64,000 nt of DNA from Aliivibrio fischeri. GTDB taxonomy: Bacteria > Pseudomonadota > Gammaproteobacteria > Enterobacterales > Vibrionaceae. Position 1 is the first letter of the stretch, and every line of letters begins with the position of its first letter. Under the pieces are notes generated by a model, which worked only from the letters and a program-made list of their open reading frames with translations, did no database searches and was not told where the DNA came from. The stretch spans positions 159,661 through 223,660 of the forward strand of contig NZ_WOBR01000008.1 of the NCBI RefSeq assembly GCF_009727955.1. Direction: 5' to 3'. Below, one piece after another: positions 12,449 through 23,298 of this stretch. The position numbers and the translations under genes were made by a program.

Positions 12449-13765
12449 TTAACGTTCAAACAATGCCATAGATTCTAAATGCCCTGTATGAGGGAACATA
12501 TCAAGCATACCTAGCCTAGTAAGCTTGAAACCGTGTTGAATAAGTAATTGGCTATCGCGTGCAAGTGTTGCTGGGTTGCACGAAACATAAACCACGGTTT
12601 GAGGCGTTAATTTTGCCACAGTTTCCATCACACCTGCAGCCCCTGCTCTGGCAGGATCCAGTAAAATTTTTGTAAACTTTGTGCTAGCCCACACTTGATC
12701 GCTAGCCTCTTCTTCTAAGTTAGCTTGATAAAACGACACATTAGAAAGATGATTTCTTTCAGCGTTCAGTTTTGCGCGCTGAACCATGTCATCAACCCCT
12801 TCAATACCTACCACTGTTTTTACTTTTTTAGCTAATGGCAGACTAAAGTTTCCTAACCCACAAAATAAGTCCAATACACTGTCGTTTTCATTTAAATCTA
12901 ACCAAGATAAAGCTTGCTCTACCATTTGTTCATTGACGTTACGATTTACTTGAATGAAATCTTTCGGCGTAAAATAAATTTTGGTGCCATCAATAAGATA
13001 AAATGGTTCTTCGCCACGAACATGATTTAATACATCCGCTTCAGGCATTAGATATAGGATCAAATTGCGTTCTTCACAATAATTAACTATTGCTTGCTGA
13101 TCCTTCTCATTAAAATCTGCCACATGACGAATAAGTAAAACACTGCCATTATCTGCTTGTACAAGCTCAACATGACCTAGGTTTTTCTTACCTTTTAACT
13201 GATTTAATAAAGTAAATAATGATTCTAAATGTTGATCTAATTCTTGAACAAGAACAGGGCAATGGCGAACATTTACAATTGCCTTACTCTGTTTTTTACG
13301 AAAACCAAAATCAAGCTGATTGGTTTGTTTATTGATCATTAAACTGATGCGAGCTCGACGACGGTAACTCAGTTCCTCACCCATAATAGGCTGAACCATC
13401 TCACCTTGTGAGACACCTTGCTTTTTCATCAGTTCTTGCAGCTTTTCATTTTTCGCTACAATTTGTTCTTCATGTTGTAAATGCTGTAAGTTACACCCAC
13501 CACATTCATGATAATGCTGACAAATTGGTGTTTGTCGCTTTTCACTTTTCTGCGCTAACTTAATCAGTTTTGCACGAGAAAATTGCTTCTTTTGCTCAAT
13601 AAACTGAATGATCGCTTTTTCACCAGGCAATGCTCCCTCAATAAACACGGGTTTCTTATCAACAAAAGCAATTCCAGCTCCGTTGTGATCTAATCGAACC
13701 ACATCAACTGATTGATGTTTTGTGTTTACAGAAGCTTTCTTTTTCGGTTTGAAGAATTGCGCCAT
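12449..13765 (-). CDS. rlmD: 23S rRNA (uracil(1939)-C5)-methyltransferase RlmD
   Basis: SAM-dependent methylation of U1939 in 23S rRNA. It has an N-terminal TRAM domain (about 15-70), a 4Fe-4S cluster motif C-X5-C-X2-C (CQHYHECGGCNLQH, about 83-96, with the distal Cys near 170), the SAM motif DLFCGLGNFSLPLA and the catalytic block VVYVSCNPATLARD. I start at the ATG at 13765 (MAQFFKPKKK, 438 aa), which aligns with E. coli RlmD (433 aa); an ATG 11 codons upstream is less likely. Divergent from barA, as in E. coli. Confidence 0.96.
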   Translation of the reverse strand: MAQFFKPKKKASVNTKHQSVDVVRLDHNGAGIAFVDKKPVFIEGALPGEKAIIQFIEQKKQFSRAKLIKLAQKSEKRQTPICQHYHECGGCNLQHLQHEEQIVAKNEKLQELMKKQGVSQGEMVQPIMGEELSYRRRARISLMINKQTNQLDFGFRKKQSKAIVNVRHCPVLVQELDQHLESLFTLLNQLKGKKNLGHVELVQADNGSVLLIRHVADFNEKDQQAIVNYCEERNLILYLMPEADVLNHVRGEEPFYLIDGTKIYFTPKDFIQVNRNVNEQMVEQALSWLDLNENDSVLDLFCGLGNFSLPLAKKVKTVVGIEGVDDMVQRAKLNAERNHLSNVSFYQANLEEEASDQVWASTKFTKILLDPARAGAAGVMETVAKLTPQTVVYVSCNPATLARDSQLLIQHGFKLTRLGMLDMFPHTGHLESMALFER

Positions 13766-13928
13766 TATTACTGCCTGGTTTACAAAAATTAGCTCCATTA
13801 TACCGAAACCATATGAAGATGCAGTCTTGATTTACGTTCTATCTTGCGCTTTCGACAGAGAATAATTGAGCTTAGCCTCTAAGTTGATTAAGCTACGCCC
13901 TCAAGGAAGTTAAACGAATCGAATTTAT

Positions 13929-16724
13929 ATGAAAAAATACGGCCTACGTGCACGAGTCATAACGCTAACATTAGCGCCTACATTAATTATCGGGTTACTG
14001 CTGAGTGGTTTCTTTACCATGAACCGATACAATGACTTAGAGAATCAATTAATCTCTAGTGGCACAAGTATTATTGAACCTCTTGCTATTTCTAGTGAAT
14101 ACGGAATGACAGGAAAAAACCGAGAAGCGGTTCGTCGTTTAATTAGTTACGCTCACAGAAAGCATTCCAATATTGTTCGTAGTATTGCCGTATTTGATGA
14201 GCATCATGAGCTTTTTGTTACTTCTAACTTTCATCCAAACTTTGAAAGCTTAACGTTCCCTAAAGATAAACCCATTCCATTACTTCTTGATATTTCCTTT
14301 CAAGAAGAATCTCTGATTTTAAGAACCCCTATTCTTCCTGAAGGTAAGTTCTCTGCCAACTTCGATTCATCTCATATCAATGAGCCATTAGGTTATATTG
14401 CCATTGAACTTGATCTTTCTAGCTTACGTTTACAGCAATACCAAGAGATATTCTCTGCGCTACTCGTTCTTGCTTTAGGTTTGGGCTTGTCTGGTGTTTT
14501 TGCTTATCGTTTAATGCAAGATGTTACTCAGCCTATCTCACATATGGTTAGTGTAGTTGATAGGATACGTCGTGGTCATTTAGATGTTCGTATTGAAAAT
14601 AAACTACATGGTGAATTAGATACTCTAAAAAATGGTATCAACGCCATGGCTATTTCTTTATCTGAATACCATGTTGAAATGCAACAAAGTATTGACCAAG
14701 CAACGTCTGATCTTCGTGAAACTTTAGAACAACTAGAGATTCAAAACGTTGAGTTAGATATTGCGAAAAAACGCGCTCAAGAAGCTGCGCGAGTAAAATC
14801 TGAATTCTTAGCAAACATGTCGCACGAGTTAAGAACGCCGCTTAACGGTGTGATTGGCTTTACTCGACAAATGCTAAAAACGTCATTATCAGAGAACCAA
14901 CAAGATTACTTACAAACTATTGAACGTTCAGCCAATAACTTACTGACAATTATTAACGATATCTTAGACTTCTCTAAACTGGAAGCGGGTAAATTACTGC
15001 TAGAAAACCTGCCATTTGATTTCCAAGATAGTCTTGATGAAGTCGTTAGCTTATTGGCACCAAGCGCTCACGAAAAAGGGCTAGAGATCACCTTAAAAAT
15101 TGATCAACGTGTACCATCAGGCTTAATTGGTGATCCATTACGCATTCAACAAGTGCTCAATAACCTAGTGGGTAATGCGATTAAATTTACCGAAAAAGGC
15201 AACATTGATATCTCGGTTGAACTCAAACATTTAGCTGACGATTATGTGGATTTGCAGTTTGTGGTTCGCGATACGGGTATTGGTATTTCTGAACGCCAAC
15301 AGGCGCAACTCTTCCAAGCATTTAGCCAAGCAGATGCCAGTATTTCTCGTCGTTATGGCGGTACAGGCTTAGGTCTTGTCATTACCCAAAAACTGATTTC
15401 TCAAATGGGCGGTGAAATTGGGTTAAGTAGTCGTCTGCACCAAGGTTCAACATTCTGGTTCACGATAAGAATGCATCCGACTGATCTACCAATGCTGAAT
15501 GATCATGATATTACTCAGCTAGAGAAGAAAAAGCTGTTACTTATCGAACCAAATATGCAATCGGCTTCTATTTTACAACAACAGTTTATTAGCCATGGCG
15601 TCTTTGTGACTTATCGCTCAACGCTACCTGAGATTATTGAACCACATGACTACGCATTGATCAGTTTAAGCTCGAACTCAAAACCGAGTATTGAAACGAT
15701 CCAAGAGATGACATCTCAACTTTCAGCTCACTGCTCAACGATTATTGTTGGTCTACCAAGTACCGAGCTTGCTCTGACTGATGAACTGAATCAGTTCTCA
15801 CATATTACGTGCTTATCAAAACCGTTTGCGAAGAAAAAACTACTCGATGCCCTACTCGTTGAAAAAGATCTGCAACCTGTACCTGAGCTACCGGATTTAA
15901 TGGCTCATGCTTCTGAAGAGCAAAAATTACCAATTAAAGTCATGGCTGTTGATGATAACCCAGCTAACTTAAAACTGATTTCAGCACTATTAAGTGAGCA
16001 AGTAGAAACGGTTATTACTTGTGATAATGGTTTAGATGCAGTCCAACAAGCAACAGAACAACACTTCGACATTATTCTCATGGACATCCAAATGCCTAAA
16101 ATGGATGGGGTAATGGCATGTAAAGAAATACGTAAAACAGCACTAAACGCACAAACACCAGTTGTTGCTGTTACTGCACATGCGATGGAAGGTGAGCGTG
16201 AACGCTTAATTAGCGAAGGTATGGATGACTACTTAACTAAGCCAATCGAAGAGCATGTTTTACAACAAGTGATCATTCACTGGAGTCCATTAACGGACAA
16301 TAGCGATGTTGAAAAAATAACAATATTAGCTGATGCAATCCCTGAGCTTCATGTTGAAGAAGCCAATGATAAAGTCATGGGCAGTATCGATTGGGAAGCA
16401 GCATTAAAACAATCAGCAGGTAAAGAAGATCTTGCACAAGAAATGCTACAGATGTTGATTGACTTCATTCCTGAAGTAAACGAATGGGTTGATAAGGCGT
16501 TAGAAAGTGATATTTCTGAAGAGGAACTTTGCCATTATATTCATAAGCTACATGGCAGTAGCTCATACTGTGGTGTCCCACGCTTGAAGCAACTTTGTAA
16601 TTTAATTGAAACGTCATTGCGACAACATCAAACTATCGCTGATATTGAACCAGAGTTGTTTGAGCTGCAGGATGAAATGGAAAAAGTAACTAAAGATGCA
16701 AATCTGCTATTAAGCAATAAATAA
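13929..16724 (+). CDS. barA: Hybrid sensor histidine kinase BarA/VarS
   Basis: Inner-membrane tripartite kinase of the BarA-UvrY (VarS-VarA) system that drives Csr small RNAs and so carbon flow and host-associated traits. In order: TM1 (about 10-30), a periplasmic sensor region (about 31-165), TM2 (about 170-192), HAMP, the dimerisation/phospho-acceptor domain (LANMSHELRTPLNGVIGF, about 295-312), the ATPase with N box and GGTGLGLVI, a degenerate receiver-like segment (about 535-635), the receiver with MDIQMPKMDG (about 718-727), and a C-terminal HPt domain with HKLHGSSSYCG. It has 931 residues (E. coli 918). Its terminator is shared with acpS. Confidence 0.96.
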   Translation: MKKYGLRARVITLTLAPTLIIGLLLSGFFTMNRYNDLENQLISSGTSIIEPLAISSEYGMTGKNREAVRRLISYAHRKHSNIVRSIAVFDEHHELFVTSNFHPNFESLTFPKDKPIPLLLDISFQEESLILRTPILPEGKFSANFDSSHINEPLGYIAIELDLSSLRLQQYQEIFSALLVLALGLGLSGVFAYRLMQDVTQPISHMVSVVDRIRRGHLDVRIENKLHGELDTLKNGINAMAISLSEYHVEMQQSIDQATSDLRETLEQLEIQNVELDIAKKRAQEAARVKSEFLANMSHELRTPLNGVIGFTRQMLKTSLSENQQDYLQTIERSANNLLTIINDILDFSKLEAGKLLLENLPFDFQDSLDEVVSLLAPSAHEKGLEITLKIDQRVPSGLIGDPLRIQQVLNNLVGNAIKFTEKGNIDISVELKHLADDYVDLQFVVRDTGIGISERQQAQLFQAFSQADASISRRYGGTGLGLVITQKLISQMGGEIGLSSRLHQGSTFWFTIRMHPTDLPMLNDHDITQLEKKKLLLIEPNMQSASILQQQFISHGVFVTYRSTLPEIIEPHDYALISLSSNSKPSIETIQEMTSQLSAHCSTIIVGLPSTELALTDELNQFSHITCLSKPFAKKKLLDALLVEKDLQPVPELPDLMAHASEEQKLPIKVMAVDDNPANLKLISALLSEQVETVITCDNGLDAVQQATEQHFDIILMDIQMPKMDGVMACKEIRKTALNAQTPVVAVTAHAMEGERERLISEGMDDYLTKPIEEHVLQQVIIHWSPLTDNSDVEKITILADAIPELHVEEANDKVMGSIDWEAALKQSAGKEDLAQEMLQMLIDFIPEVNEWVDKALESDISEEELCHYIHKLHGSSSYCGVPRLKQLCNLIETSLRQHQTIADIEPELFELQDEMEKVTKDANLLLSNK

Positions 16725-16745
16725 CTGGACGTCTGATTAAATGAT

Positions 16746-16780
16746 AAAACCAACCTAACCGTAAGTTAAGTTGGTTTTAT
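16746..16780. terminator. Bidirectional terminator between barA and acpS
   Basis: AAAACCAACCTAAC and GTTAAGTTGGTTTT form an imperfect 14-bp stem with T-rich flanks on both strands. It lies between two convergent genes. Confidence 0.8.
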
Positions 16781-16781
16781 T

Positions 16782-17162
16782 TTAAGATTCGAAGATTACG
16801 GTTGCTACTGCATAATGACGTTCATCAGAAATAGTAAGATGAATATTCGCAATATGACTTTTTTGGGAAAGCTCTAACGCCTTTCCTGACAAAGTTAACA
16901 TTGGTTTGCCATTTTCATCGTTTGAAATCGTAAAATCATGAAAAGTAACACCATGAGCAATGCCTGTGCCTAATGCTTTTGATGCCGCTTCTTTAGCAGC
17001 AAAACGCTTAGCTAAAAAACGCCCTTTCTGTTTTAACTCTTGATATTTTTCAAATTCAGACTGACTTAAAATGCGCTCTGCAAACGCATCTCCTGAACGT
17101 GAAAGGGCTTTTTCAACCCTTTCGATCTCTGCAATGTCAGTACCTAGACCAACAATTGCCAT
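16782..17162 (-). CDS. acpS: Holo-[acyl-carrier-protein] synthase
   Basis: Transfers 4'-phosphopantetheine from CoA to apo-ACP. The 126 residues show the family signature: [14 protein letters not shown] with the Mg-binding Asp and the block [21 protein letters not shown] with the catalytic Glu. Its ATG overlaps the pdxJ stop by one base (TAATG). It is the last gene of the lepA-to-acpS run, the same order as in E. coli. Confidence 0.96.
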   Translation of the reverse strand: MAIVGLGTDIAEIERVEKALSRSGDAFAERILSQSEFEKYQELKQKGRFLAKRFAAKEAASKALGTGIAHGVTFHDFTISNDENGKPMLTLSGKALELSQKSHIANIHLTISDERHYAVATVIFES

Positions 17163-17893
17163 TACTTGCGAGCACCTAGCATAATACGATACATATCAGC
17201 GACTGCTTTTTCTAAACCATCAAACATCGCTCGTCCCATAATTGAGTGACCAATGTTTAGTTCGTAGATCTCAGGCAATGCTGCGATGGCTTCTACATTA
17301 TGGTAAGTCAAACCATGGCCAGCATTAACAATAAGCCCTTTATTTGCTGCATAGCTTGCACCAGCTGCAATCTTCTTCAGCTCATCTTGCTGTGCTTCTT
17401 CTGTCTCTGCATCAGCATAAGCGCCAGTATGGAGCTCAATGAAAGGTGCACCACATTCAACAGCCGCATCAATTTGCTCTTTATCAGCATCAATAAACAA
17501 GGATACCTTAATGCCCGCTTCTGTCAGCTTTTGAGTTGCAGCTTTCACTTTTTCTAACTGGCCTGACACATTCAGGCCGCCTTCTGTGGTTAACTCTTCA
17601 CGTTTTTCAGGAACAAGGCAAACAAATTCAGGCTTAGTTTCTAAAGCGATTCCAACCATTTCATCTGTGACAGCCATTTCTAAATTCATTCGAGTTTGCA
17701 GCGTTTCACGCAGAATACGTACATCTCGATCTTTAATATGACGGCGATCTTCACGTAAGTGAATCGTAATACCAGCAGCACCAGCACGTTCAGCGATTTC
17801 TGCAGCGTGTACAGGATCTGGGTATTTAGTACCTCGCGCATTTCGAAGGGTTGCTACGTGATCGATATTAACGCCAAGTAAAATTGAACTCAT
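17162..17893 (-). CDS. pdxJ: Pyridoxine 5'-phosphate synthase
   Basis: Condenses 3-amino-2-oxopropyl phosphate with deoxyxylulose 5-phosphate in vitamin B6 synthesis. The TIM-barrel protein has 243 residues. [18 protein letters not shown] is the N-terminal substrate-binding block with His10/Arg equivalents; [24 protein letters not shown] and [11 protein letters not shown] are further conserved loops. It overlaps recO by 4 nt (ATGA) and acpS by 1 nt. Confidence 0.97.
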   Translation of the reverse strand: MSSILLGVNIDHVATLRNARGTKYPDPVHAAEIAERAGAAGITIHLREDRRHIKDRDVRILRETLQTRMNLEMAVTDEMVGIALETKPEFVCLVPEKREELTTEGGLNVSGQLEKVKAATQKLTEAGIKVSLFIDADKEQIDAAVECGAPFIELHTGAYADAETEEAQQDELKKIAAGASYAANKGLIVNAGHGLTYHNVEAIAALPEIYELNIGHSIMGRAMFDGLEKAVADMYRIMLGARK

Positions 17894-18606
17894 TTTAGAA
17901 TACTCCTTGTTCTAGGAAGAAACAGTTCCCTACTTTTTAGGGGCTTACCGCCAAGATACGGCTTTAAGGCTATACGTGTAAAGCGTTTTGCCGCTTTTAA
18001 TTGTTCTGGTGTTGTAAATCGTCGCTCACTAATGGCAATGAGCTCATTACCTTTAAAGCTCATTAAAGGGTCATGACGAATGGACGCCATGAAACCTTGT
18101 TGCTCACGGTAACGATAAGTCATTTCAGGAGAAACCATTTCACCACTGCCTGCACAATGTAAAAAATCAACGCCATAACCCATTGCTGATAATAAAGCCA
18201 ATTCAAAACGTCGCAACGCAGGTTCAGGATTGGTACTTTGAGCTAATTCAGTTAAAGCGGTGAGATAATCAAGAAAAAGGGCTGGATATGGGGTTTCTTG
18301 CTCTACAACTCGCACCAATAGTTCATTGATGTACATTGCTGAGTAAAGATTAATGCCAGTAAGAGGAATGCCTAAGCTGATGGTTTCAGCTTGTCGCAGC
18401 GTGCGCATGGATCCTTTACCTGACCATTTCATTAACAATGGGGTAAAGGCTTGTAGTACGCCTTTTAAATTAGAGCGTTTACTTCTCGCCCCTTTGGATA
18501 TAATAGATAAACGGCCATACTCTTCGCTAAACACATCTAAAATTAGACTGCTTTCACTATATGGTCTACGGTGCAGGACAAAACAGCGTTGTAAGCCTTC
18601 TTCCAC
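17890..18606 (-). CDS. recO: DNA repair protein RecO
   Basis: Loads RecA on single-stranded gaps together with RecR and RecF. It has an N-terminal OB fold (about 1-80, with [19 protein letters not shown]) and a C-terminal helical domain with [22 protein letters not shown]. The 238 residues are close to E. coli (242). The start is a GTG at 18606 with AGGTAAG upstream. A 134-nt gap holding a strong palindrome separates it from era, unlike the tight spacing elsewhere in this run. Confidence 0.94.
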   Translation of the reverse strand: MEEGLQRCFVLHRRPYSESSLILDVFSEEYGRLSIISKGARSKRSNLKGVLQAFTPLLMKWSGKGSMRTLRQAETISLGIPLTGINLYSAMYINELLVRVVEQETPYPALFLDYLTALTELAQSTNPEPALRRFELALLSAMGYGVDFLHCAGSGEMVSPEMTYRYREQQGFMASIRHDPLMSFKGNELIAISERRFTTPEQLKAAKRFTRIALKPYLGGKPLKSRELFLPRTRSILK

Positions 18607-18627
18607 GTTTCTTACCTATAAATAAGA

Positions 18628-18730
18628 GTTCAGATCGCTTCGCTTGCAGATTTCAGAAGAGCCGCGGTAAGACTCGATGCCTACCGCGGCTCTTCTGAAC
18701 CCTTTAAGGGAGCTTGCGACCGATCTGAAC
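18628..18730. repeat. Nested palindromic element between era and recO
   Basis: The core is a perfect 18-bp inverted repeat: TTCAGAAGAGCCGCGGTA (18652-18669) and its complement at 18682-18699, with a 12-nt loop. Outside it, GTTCAGATCG (18628-18637) and CGATCTGAAC (18721-18730) form a further perfect 10-bp pair, and the two intervening arms are themselves imperfect complements (CGCTTGCAGA against GTCGCAAGCT). It is unusually GC-rich for this genome and lacks a T-run, so it is not a normal terminator. It resembles a REP/MITE-like dispersed palindrome, but only one copy is in the window. Confidence 0.85.
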
Positions 18731-18740
18731 CCTGCTTTTT

Positions 18741-19709
18741 CTATAAATCGTCGATGTAACCTAGAGAACGAAGTGCTCGCTCATCATCAGCCCATCCAGA
18801 TTTCACTTTAACCCAAAGCTCTAAATACACTTTACGGTCAAATAAACCTTCCATATCGATTCGAGCTTCGCGACCAATAGTTTTGATCTTTTCACCGTTC
18901 TTACCGATAACCATTTTTTTCTGGCCATGGCGCTCAACAAGGATCAAACCATTGATATGAAAACCATCCATTTTTGGATTGTAATCAAAACGCTCAATTT
19001 CAACGGTTACTGAATAAGGCAATTCTTCACCAGTAAAACGCATCAATTTCTCACGAATAATTTCTGATGCCATGAAACGTTGAGAACGGTCAGTTACGTA
19101 TTCCTCAGGGAAGTGGTGAACCGCTTTAGGCAAGTGCTCACGAACTAGCTTATGAACCACATCTACGTTAGAGCCTGTTTTTGCTGAAATTGGCACAACA
19201 TCAACAAAATCCATTTTCTCCGTCATTTCTTGCAAGTGAGTCATTACGTCTTTTTTATCTTTAACGTTATCAACTTTATTCACTAACAATACTGTCGGAA
19301 ATTCAGATTTCTTCAGTTTGTTTAGAACCATTTCATCATCAGGAGTCCAGTGAGTACCATCCACAAGGAATAATACTAAATTCACATCACTTAACGATGA
19401 GTTTGCAGCACGGTTCATTAAACGGTTAATCGCTCGTTTTTCTTCGATATGAAGCCCCGGAGTATCAACATAAATCGCTTGATAATCACCATCAGTATCA
19501 ACACCCATAATACGGTGACGAGTAGTCTGAGGCTTACGTGAAGTAATCGAAATCTTCTGACCTAAAATTTGGTTAAGAAGCGTTGATTTACCTACGTTTG
19601 GACGACCAACAATAGCAATGAAACCACAATGTTGGTTGTCACTTACTACTTCTGACTTTCCTTCTGATGCGAAATACGCGTCTAAATCAAATTCTTTTTC
19701 ATCTGACAT
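18741..19709 (-). CDS. era: GTPase Era
   Basis: Essential GTPase in 30S subunit assembly and 16S rRNA maturation. G motifs are plain: GRPNVGKS (G1), DTPG (G3), NKVD (G4) and SAK (G5). The C-terminal KH RNA-binding domain contains [20 protein letters not shown] (about 265-284). The 322 residues include about 20 extra acidic N-terminal residues compared with E. coli (301). It overlaps the rnc stop by one base (TAATG). Confidence 0.97.
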   Translation of the reverse strand: MSDEKEFDLDAYFASEGKSEVVSDNQHCGFIAIVGRPNVGKSTLLNQILGQKISITSRKPQTTRHRIMGVDTDGDYQAIYVDTPGLHIEEKRAINRLMNRAANSSLSDVNLVLFLVDGTHWTPDDEMVLNKLKKSEFPTVLLVNKVDNVKDKKDVMTHLQEMTEKMDFVDVVPISAKTGSNVDVVHKLVREHLPKAVHHFPEEYVTDRSQRFMASEIIREKLMRFTGEELPYSVTVEIERFDYNPKMDGFHINGLILVERHGQKKMVIGKNGEKIKTIGREARIDMEGLFDRKVYLELWVKVKSGWADDERALRSLGYIDDL

Positions 19710-20380
19710 TAGTTAAGTTGTCCTAATGCAATGTCAGCAGCCGACTGTTCTGCCTTGCGGCGACTGCTTCCTTTTCCGATAACCGGCTTATCCAAGCCAG
19801 CCACGATACATTCAATAGTGAACTCTTGGTTATGAGCTTCACCTTTAATTTTAGTTACTGTGTACGTTGGTAATGGCTTACGACGACCTTGTAAGTACTC
19901 TTGAAGACGTGTTTTCGGGTCTTTTTGAGATACGCCAGGTTCAATTGATTCAAGGCGAGTGTTGTACCAAGATAAAATAATGCCACGTACTGTTTCAGTA
20001 TCACTATCTAAATAGATAGCGCCGATAATTGCTTCTACCGCATCCGCTAAAATAGAGTCACGACGGAAACCACCGCTTTTTAATTCGCCAGGACCTAAGT
20101 ATAGGTAATCACCTAGCTGAAACTCACGACCAAGCTCTGCTAATGTATGACCACGAACTAATGTTGCACGCATACGACTCATATCACCTTCGTCCACTTT
20201 AGGGAAACGGTGGTACAAATCATCTGCAACAACAAAGCTCAAAATCGAGTCGCCTAAAAACTCTAGACGTTCATTGTGTGTACCATTAGCGCTACGGTGA
20301 GTCAGTGCTAACTTAAGAAAACTTTCATCTTTAAATTGATAGCCAATTTTCTTTTCTAAGCGTTGTAGTGAAGAATTCAT
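19709..20380 (-). CDS. rnc: Ribonuclease III
   Basis: Double-stranded RNA endonuclease for rRNA and mRNA processing. The catalytic block [18 protein letters not shown] (about 36-53) and the second acidic pair in [14 protein letters not shown] are present, and a dsRNA-binding domain fills the C-terminus (about 153-222, ending [18 protein letters not shown]). It has 223 residues (E. coli 226). It lies 10 nt after lepB and is one-base coupled to era. Confidence 0.97.
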   Translation of the reverse strand: MNSSLQRLEKKIGYQFKDESFLKLALTHRSANGTHNERLEFLGDSILSFVVADDLYHRFPKVDEGDMSRMRATLVRGHTLAELGREFQLGDYLYLGPGELKSGGFRRDSILADAVEAIIGAIYLDSDTETVRGIILSWYNTRLESIEPGVSQKDPKTRLQEYLQGRRKPLPTYTVTKIKGEAHNQEFTIECIVAGLDKPVIGKGSSRRKAEQSAADIALGQLN

Positions 20381-20390
20381 ATATTTTTAA

Positions 20391-21293
20391 TCAGTCTATG
20401 CCACCGATGCGATTGAAACGAACACCAGTAGGAATAAAGGAAGGCAGCATGCTATCGCTACCACGGTCAAATTCAAAGCTGATCCAGATCCCGACCGCTT
20501 TGCCAACCAAGTTCGCTTCAGGAACAAATCCCCAATAACGACTGTCAGCACTGTTGTCACGATTGTCGCCCATCACAAAGTAGTTACCTTCTGGTACTAC
20601 CCATTCGTTGTAACCTGGTCGAGGTTGATACATCGACACACGATCTGAACGCATAGGGTTAACCAAAATATCATGCGTTGTATCTTTCGCTAATTGCTCA
20701 GTATATTGAACTAAATTAGTGCGATCTTGCATGAATTCACTGTCTTTCATATTCGTTAATGGAATGATGTTACATTGGCTTTCGCCTTTTGGTTTCACAC
20801 ACAATTGCTTAGATGAGCTATAGATAACGGTATCACCAGGTTCACCAACTACACGTTTAATATAGTCGATATTTGGCTGTGGTGGATATTTAAATACCAC
20901 AATATCACCACGTTCTGGTTTACCAGTTTCTACAAGTTGTGAACGCCAAACAGGGTCTTTAATTCCATAAGAGAATTTTTCAACCAAGATAAAATCACCA
21001 ACCAATAACGTCGGCATCATCGAACCGGATGGGATCTGGAACGGCTCATAAATAAATGAGCGCAACACTAAAACAATACCAATTACAGGAAAAATAGAGA
21101 CTGACTGCTCAATCCACGCTGGTTGTGGGGCTACTTTTTCAAGTGTTGCCTCATCAACTTGTCCATTCGCTTGTTCACGTGCTGCTGCAATTTTTTGCTT
21201 ACGCTTTGGTGCCCATACGAATTTATCAATTGCCCAAATAACACCAGTAAACAGGGTTACTAGAACCAATATCAGTGAAAAAGTGTTAGCCAT
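20391..21293 (-). CDS. lepB: Signal peptidase I
   Basis: Removes signal peptides at the outer face of the inner membrane. Two N-terminal membrane segments (about 4-24 and 62-80) flank a basic cytoplasmic loop. The catalytic Ser lies in QIPSGSMMPTLLVGD and the catalytic Lys in YIKRVVGEPGD; box E GDNRDNSADSRYWG follows. I start at the ATG at 21293 (MANTFSLILV, 300 aa), which matches E. coli MANMFALILV and has GGGA upstream; an ATG 17 codons earlier is unlikely. Confidence 0.96.
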   Translation of the reverse strand: MANTFSLILVLVTLFTGVIWAIDKFVWAPKRKQKIAAAREQANGQVDEATLEKVAPQPAWIEQSVSIFPVIGIVLVLRSFIYEPFQIPSGSMMPTLLVGDFILVEKFSYGIKDPVWRSQLVETGKPERGDIVVFKYPPQPNIDYIKRVVGEPGDTVIYSSSKQLCVKPKGESQCNIIPLTNMKDSEFMQDRTNLVQYTEQLAKDTTHDILVNPMRSDRVSMYQPRPGYNEWVVPEGNYFVMGDNRDNSADSRYWGFVPEANLVGKAVGIWISFEFDRGSDSMLPSFIPTGVRFNRIGGID

Positions 21294-21326
21294 TACATTC
21301 CCTTCGGTTGTTAAGTGTTGCATAAC

Positions 21327-21361
21327 AAAGAAAGCGAAGACCATGGATCATCGCTTTCTTT
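21327..21361 (-). promoter_or_regulatory. Strong inverted repeat between lepA and lepB
   Basis: AAAGAAAGCGA (21327-21337) and TCGCTTTCTTT (21351-21361) are perfect 11-bp arms with a 13-nt loop. In the minus-strand transcript it lies between the lepA stop and the lepB start, and only a short T-rich stretch follows. It may be an attenuator or a processing site rather than a full terminator. Confidence 0.6.
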
Positions 21362-21415
21362 GAGTTGTAATAAAGCTTAAATTTACAGAACTCTGAGGAT
21401 TCAGAAATCAGAAAA

Positions 21416-23209
21416 TTAATCTTTACCTACATGAAGAATCGCAAGGAAAGCTTCTTGTGGTAATTCAACATTACCAATCTGCTTCATACGTTTCTTACCT
21501 TCTTTCTGCTTCTTCAACAGTTTTTTCTTACGGCTAATATCACCACCGTAACATTTTGCAATTACGTTTTTACGTAGTTGCTTAACTGTTGAACGCGCAA
21601 TAATGTGAGCACCAATTGCTGCTTGAATCGCGATATCAAACATTTGACGAGGGATGAATTCTTTCATCTTTTCAACCAACAGACGGCCGCGACCTTGTGC
21701 ATTATCATGGTGAGTAATGATAGCTAATGCATCTACTCGATCACCATTGATTAATACGTCTACACGAACCATGTTTGATGCTTCATAACGTTGGAAGTTG
21801 TAATCCAGTGATGCATAACCACGAGATGTCGATTTCAAACGGTCAAAGAAGTCCAAAACAACTTCAGACATTGGAATATCGTAAGTCAGTGCAACTTGGT
21901 TACCGTGATAAACCATATCAACTTGTACACCACGTTTTTCAACACATAGGCTAATTACGTTACCTAAATAATCTGCTGGTACTAAGATGTTACAACGAGC
22001 AATTGGTTCACGAATTTCATCTAAATCGTTAACTGCTGGCAGTTTTGATGGGCTATCTACGTACAGTAAATCACCGTTATTTAGTACCACTTCATAAACT
22101 ACGGTTGGTGCTGTAGTGATGAGGTCAAGATCGTATTCACGCTCAAGACGCTCTTGAATGATTTCCATGTGAAGCATACCAAGGAAGCCACAACGGAAAC
22201 CAAAACCAAGTGCCGCTGAACTTTCTGGCTCATAGAAAAGTGATGCATCGTTTAGGCTTAATTTACCAAGCGCATCACGGAAGTTTTCATAATCATCAGA
22301 AGATACAGGGAACAGACCTGCATATACTTGTGGTTTTACTTTTTGGAAACCAGGTAAACGCTCTTCACACCCGCCTTTAGCGTGTGTCAATGTATCACCT
22401 ACTGGAGCACCAAGAATATCTTTGATACCACAAACAACCCAACCTACTTCGCCAGTATTCAATACATCAGTATCGATTTGTTTTGGAGTGAAGATACCAA
22501 TACGGTCGATACCCCAAACTTGGCCAGTACTCATTACTTTGATCTTGTCATTTTTCTTCAGTGAACCATTTTTGATTCGAACTAGAGAAACAACACCTAA
22601 GTAGTTATCAAACCATGAGTCGATAATAAGTGCTTGTGTTGGTGCGTCAGGGTCACCTTCTGGTGCAGGAATTGATTTAACGATAGTTTCAAGAACTTCA
22701 TCAACACCTAAACCTGTTTTTGCTGAACAGCGCGTTGCGTCTGTTGCATCAATACCAACGATCTCTTCGATTTCTTCAGCTACACGATCTGGATCTGCCG
22801 CAGGTAAGTCAATCTTGTTTAAGATTGGCACTACTTCTAAGTCCATTTCGATAGCTGTGTAACAGTTTGCTAGAGTCTGTGCTTCTACACCTTGACCCGC
22901 ATCGACAACCAATAGCGCACCTTCACAGGCAGCAAGTGAACGCGATACTTCGTAAGAGAAGTCAACGTGTCCAGGTGTGTCGATAAAGTTTAGTTGATAA
23001 GTCTCACCATCTTTAGCCGTGTAGTCGAGCGTCACACTCTGGGCTTTGATGGTGATACCACGTTCACGTTCTAGATCCATTGAATCAAGAACTTGCGCTG
23101 CCATTTCACGGTCTGACAGGCCACCACAAACTTGGATTAGGCGGTCAGATAGTGTCGATTTACCGTGATCGATATGGGCAATAATAGAAAAATTACGAAT
23201 GTGCTTCAT
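21416..23209 (-). CDS. lepA: Elongation factor 4 (LepA)
   Basis: Ribosomal GTPase of the EF-G family that affects initiation and back-translocation. GTPase motifs: [14 protein letters not shown] (G1), RGITIKAQ (G2), DTPGHVDF (G3), NKIDLP (G4) and CSAKTG (G5). Domains II, III and V follow, and the LepA-specific C-terminal domain ends with [26 protein letters not shown] residues. At 597 residues it matches E. coli (599). It is first of the lepA-lepB-rnc-era-recO-pdxJ-acpS run. Confidence 0.98.
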   Translation of the reverse strand: MKHIRNFSIIAHIDHGKSTLSDRLIQVCGGLSDREMAAQVLDSMDLERERGITIKAQSVTLDYTAKDGETYQLNFIDTPGHVDFSYEVSRSLAACEGALLVVDAGQGVEAQTLANCYTAIEMDLEVVPILNKIDLPAADPDRVAEEIEEIVGIDATDATRCSAKTGLGVDEVLETIVKSIPAPEGDPDAPTQALIIDSWFDNYLGVVSLVRIKNGSLKKNDKIKVMSTGQVWGIDRIGIFTPKQIDTDVLNTGEVGWVVCGIKDILGAPVGDTLTHAKGGCEERLPGFQKVKPQVYAGLFPVSSDDYENFRDALGKLSLNDASLFYEPESSAALGFGFRCGFLGMLHMEIIQERLEREYDLDLITTAPTVVYEVVLNNGDLLYVDSPSKLPAVNDLDEIREPIARCNILVPADYLGNVISLCVEKRGVQVDMVYHGNQVALTYDIPMSEVVLDFFDRLKSTSRGYASLDYNFQRYEASNMVRVDVLINGDRVDALAIITHHDNAQGRGRLLVEKMKEFIPRQMFDIAIQAAIGAHIIARSTVKQLRKNVIAKCYGGDISRKKKLLKKQKEGKKRMKQIGNVELPQEAFLAILHVGKD

Positions 23210-23298
23210 GAATGATGTGACAAACTCAATTAGTTAATAGGATTGGATCGTGAGATCAAGTTGTGGGATTCTACCCAATTTCTGAGCAAGTCGCTATC

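Noticed and set aside
18628..18730. Transcription terminator between era and recO
   Set aside because: The stem is strong but no T-run follows on either strand, and the operon order is conserved through it.
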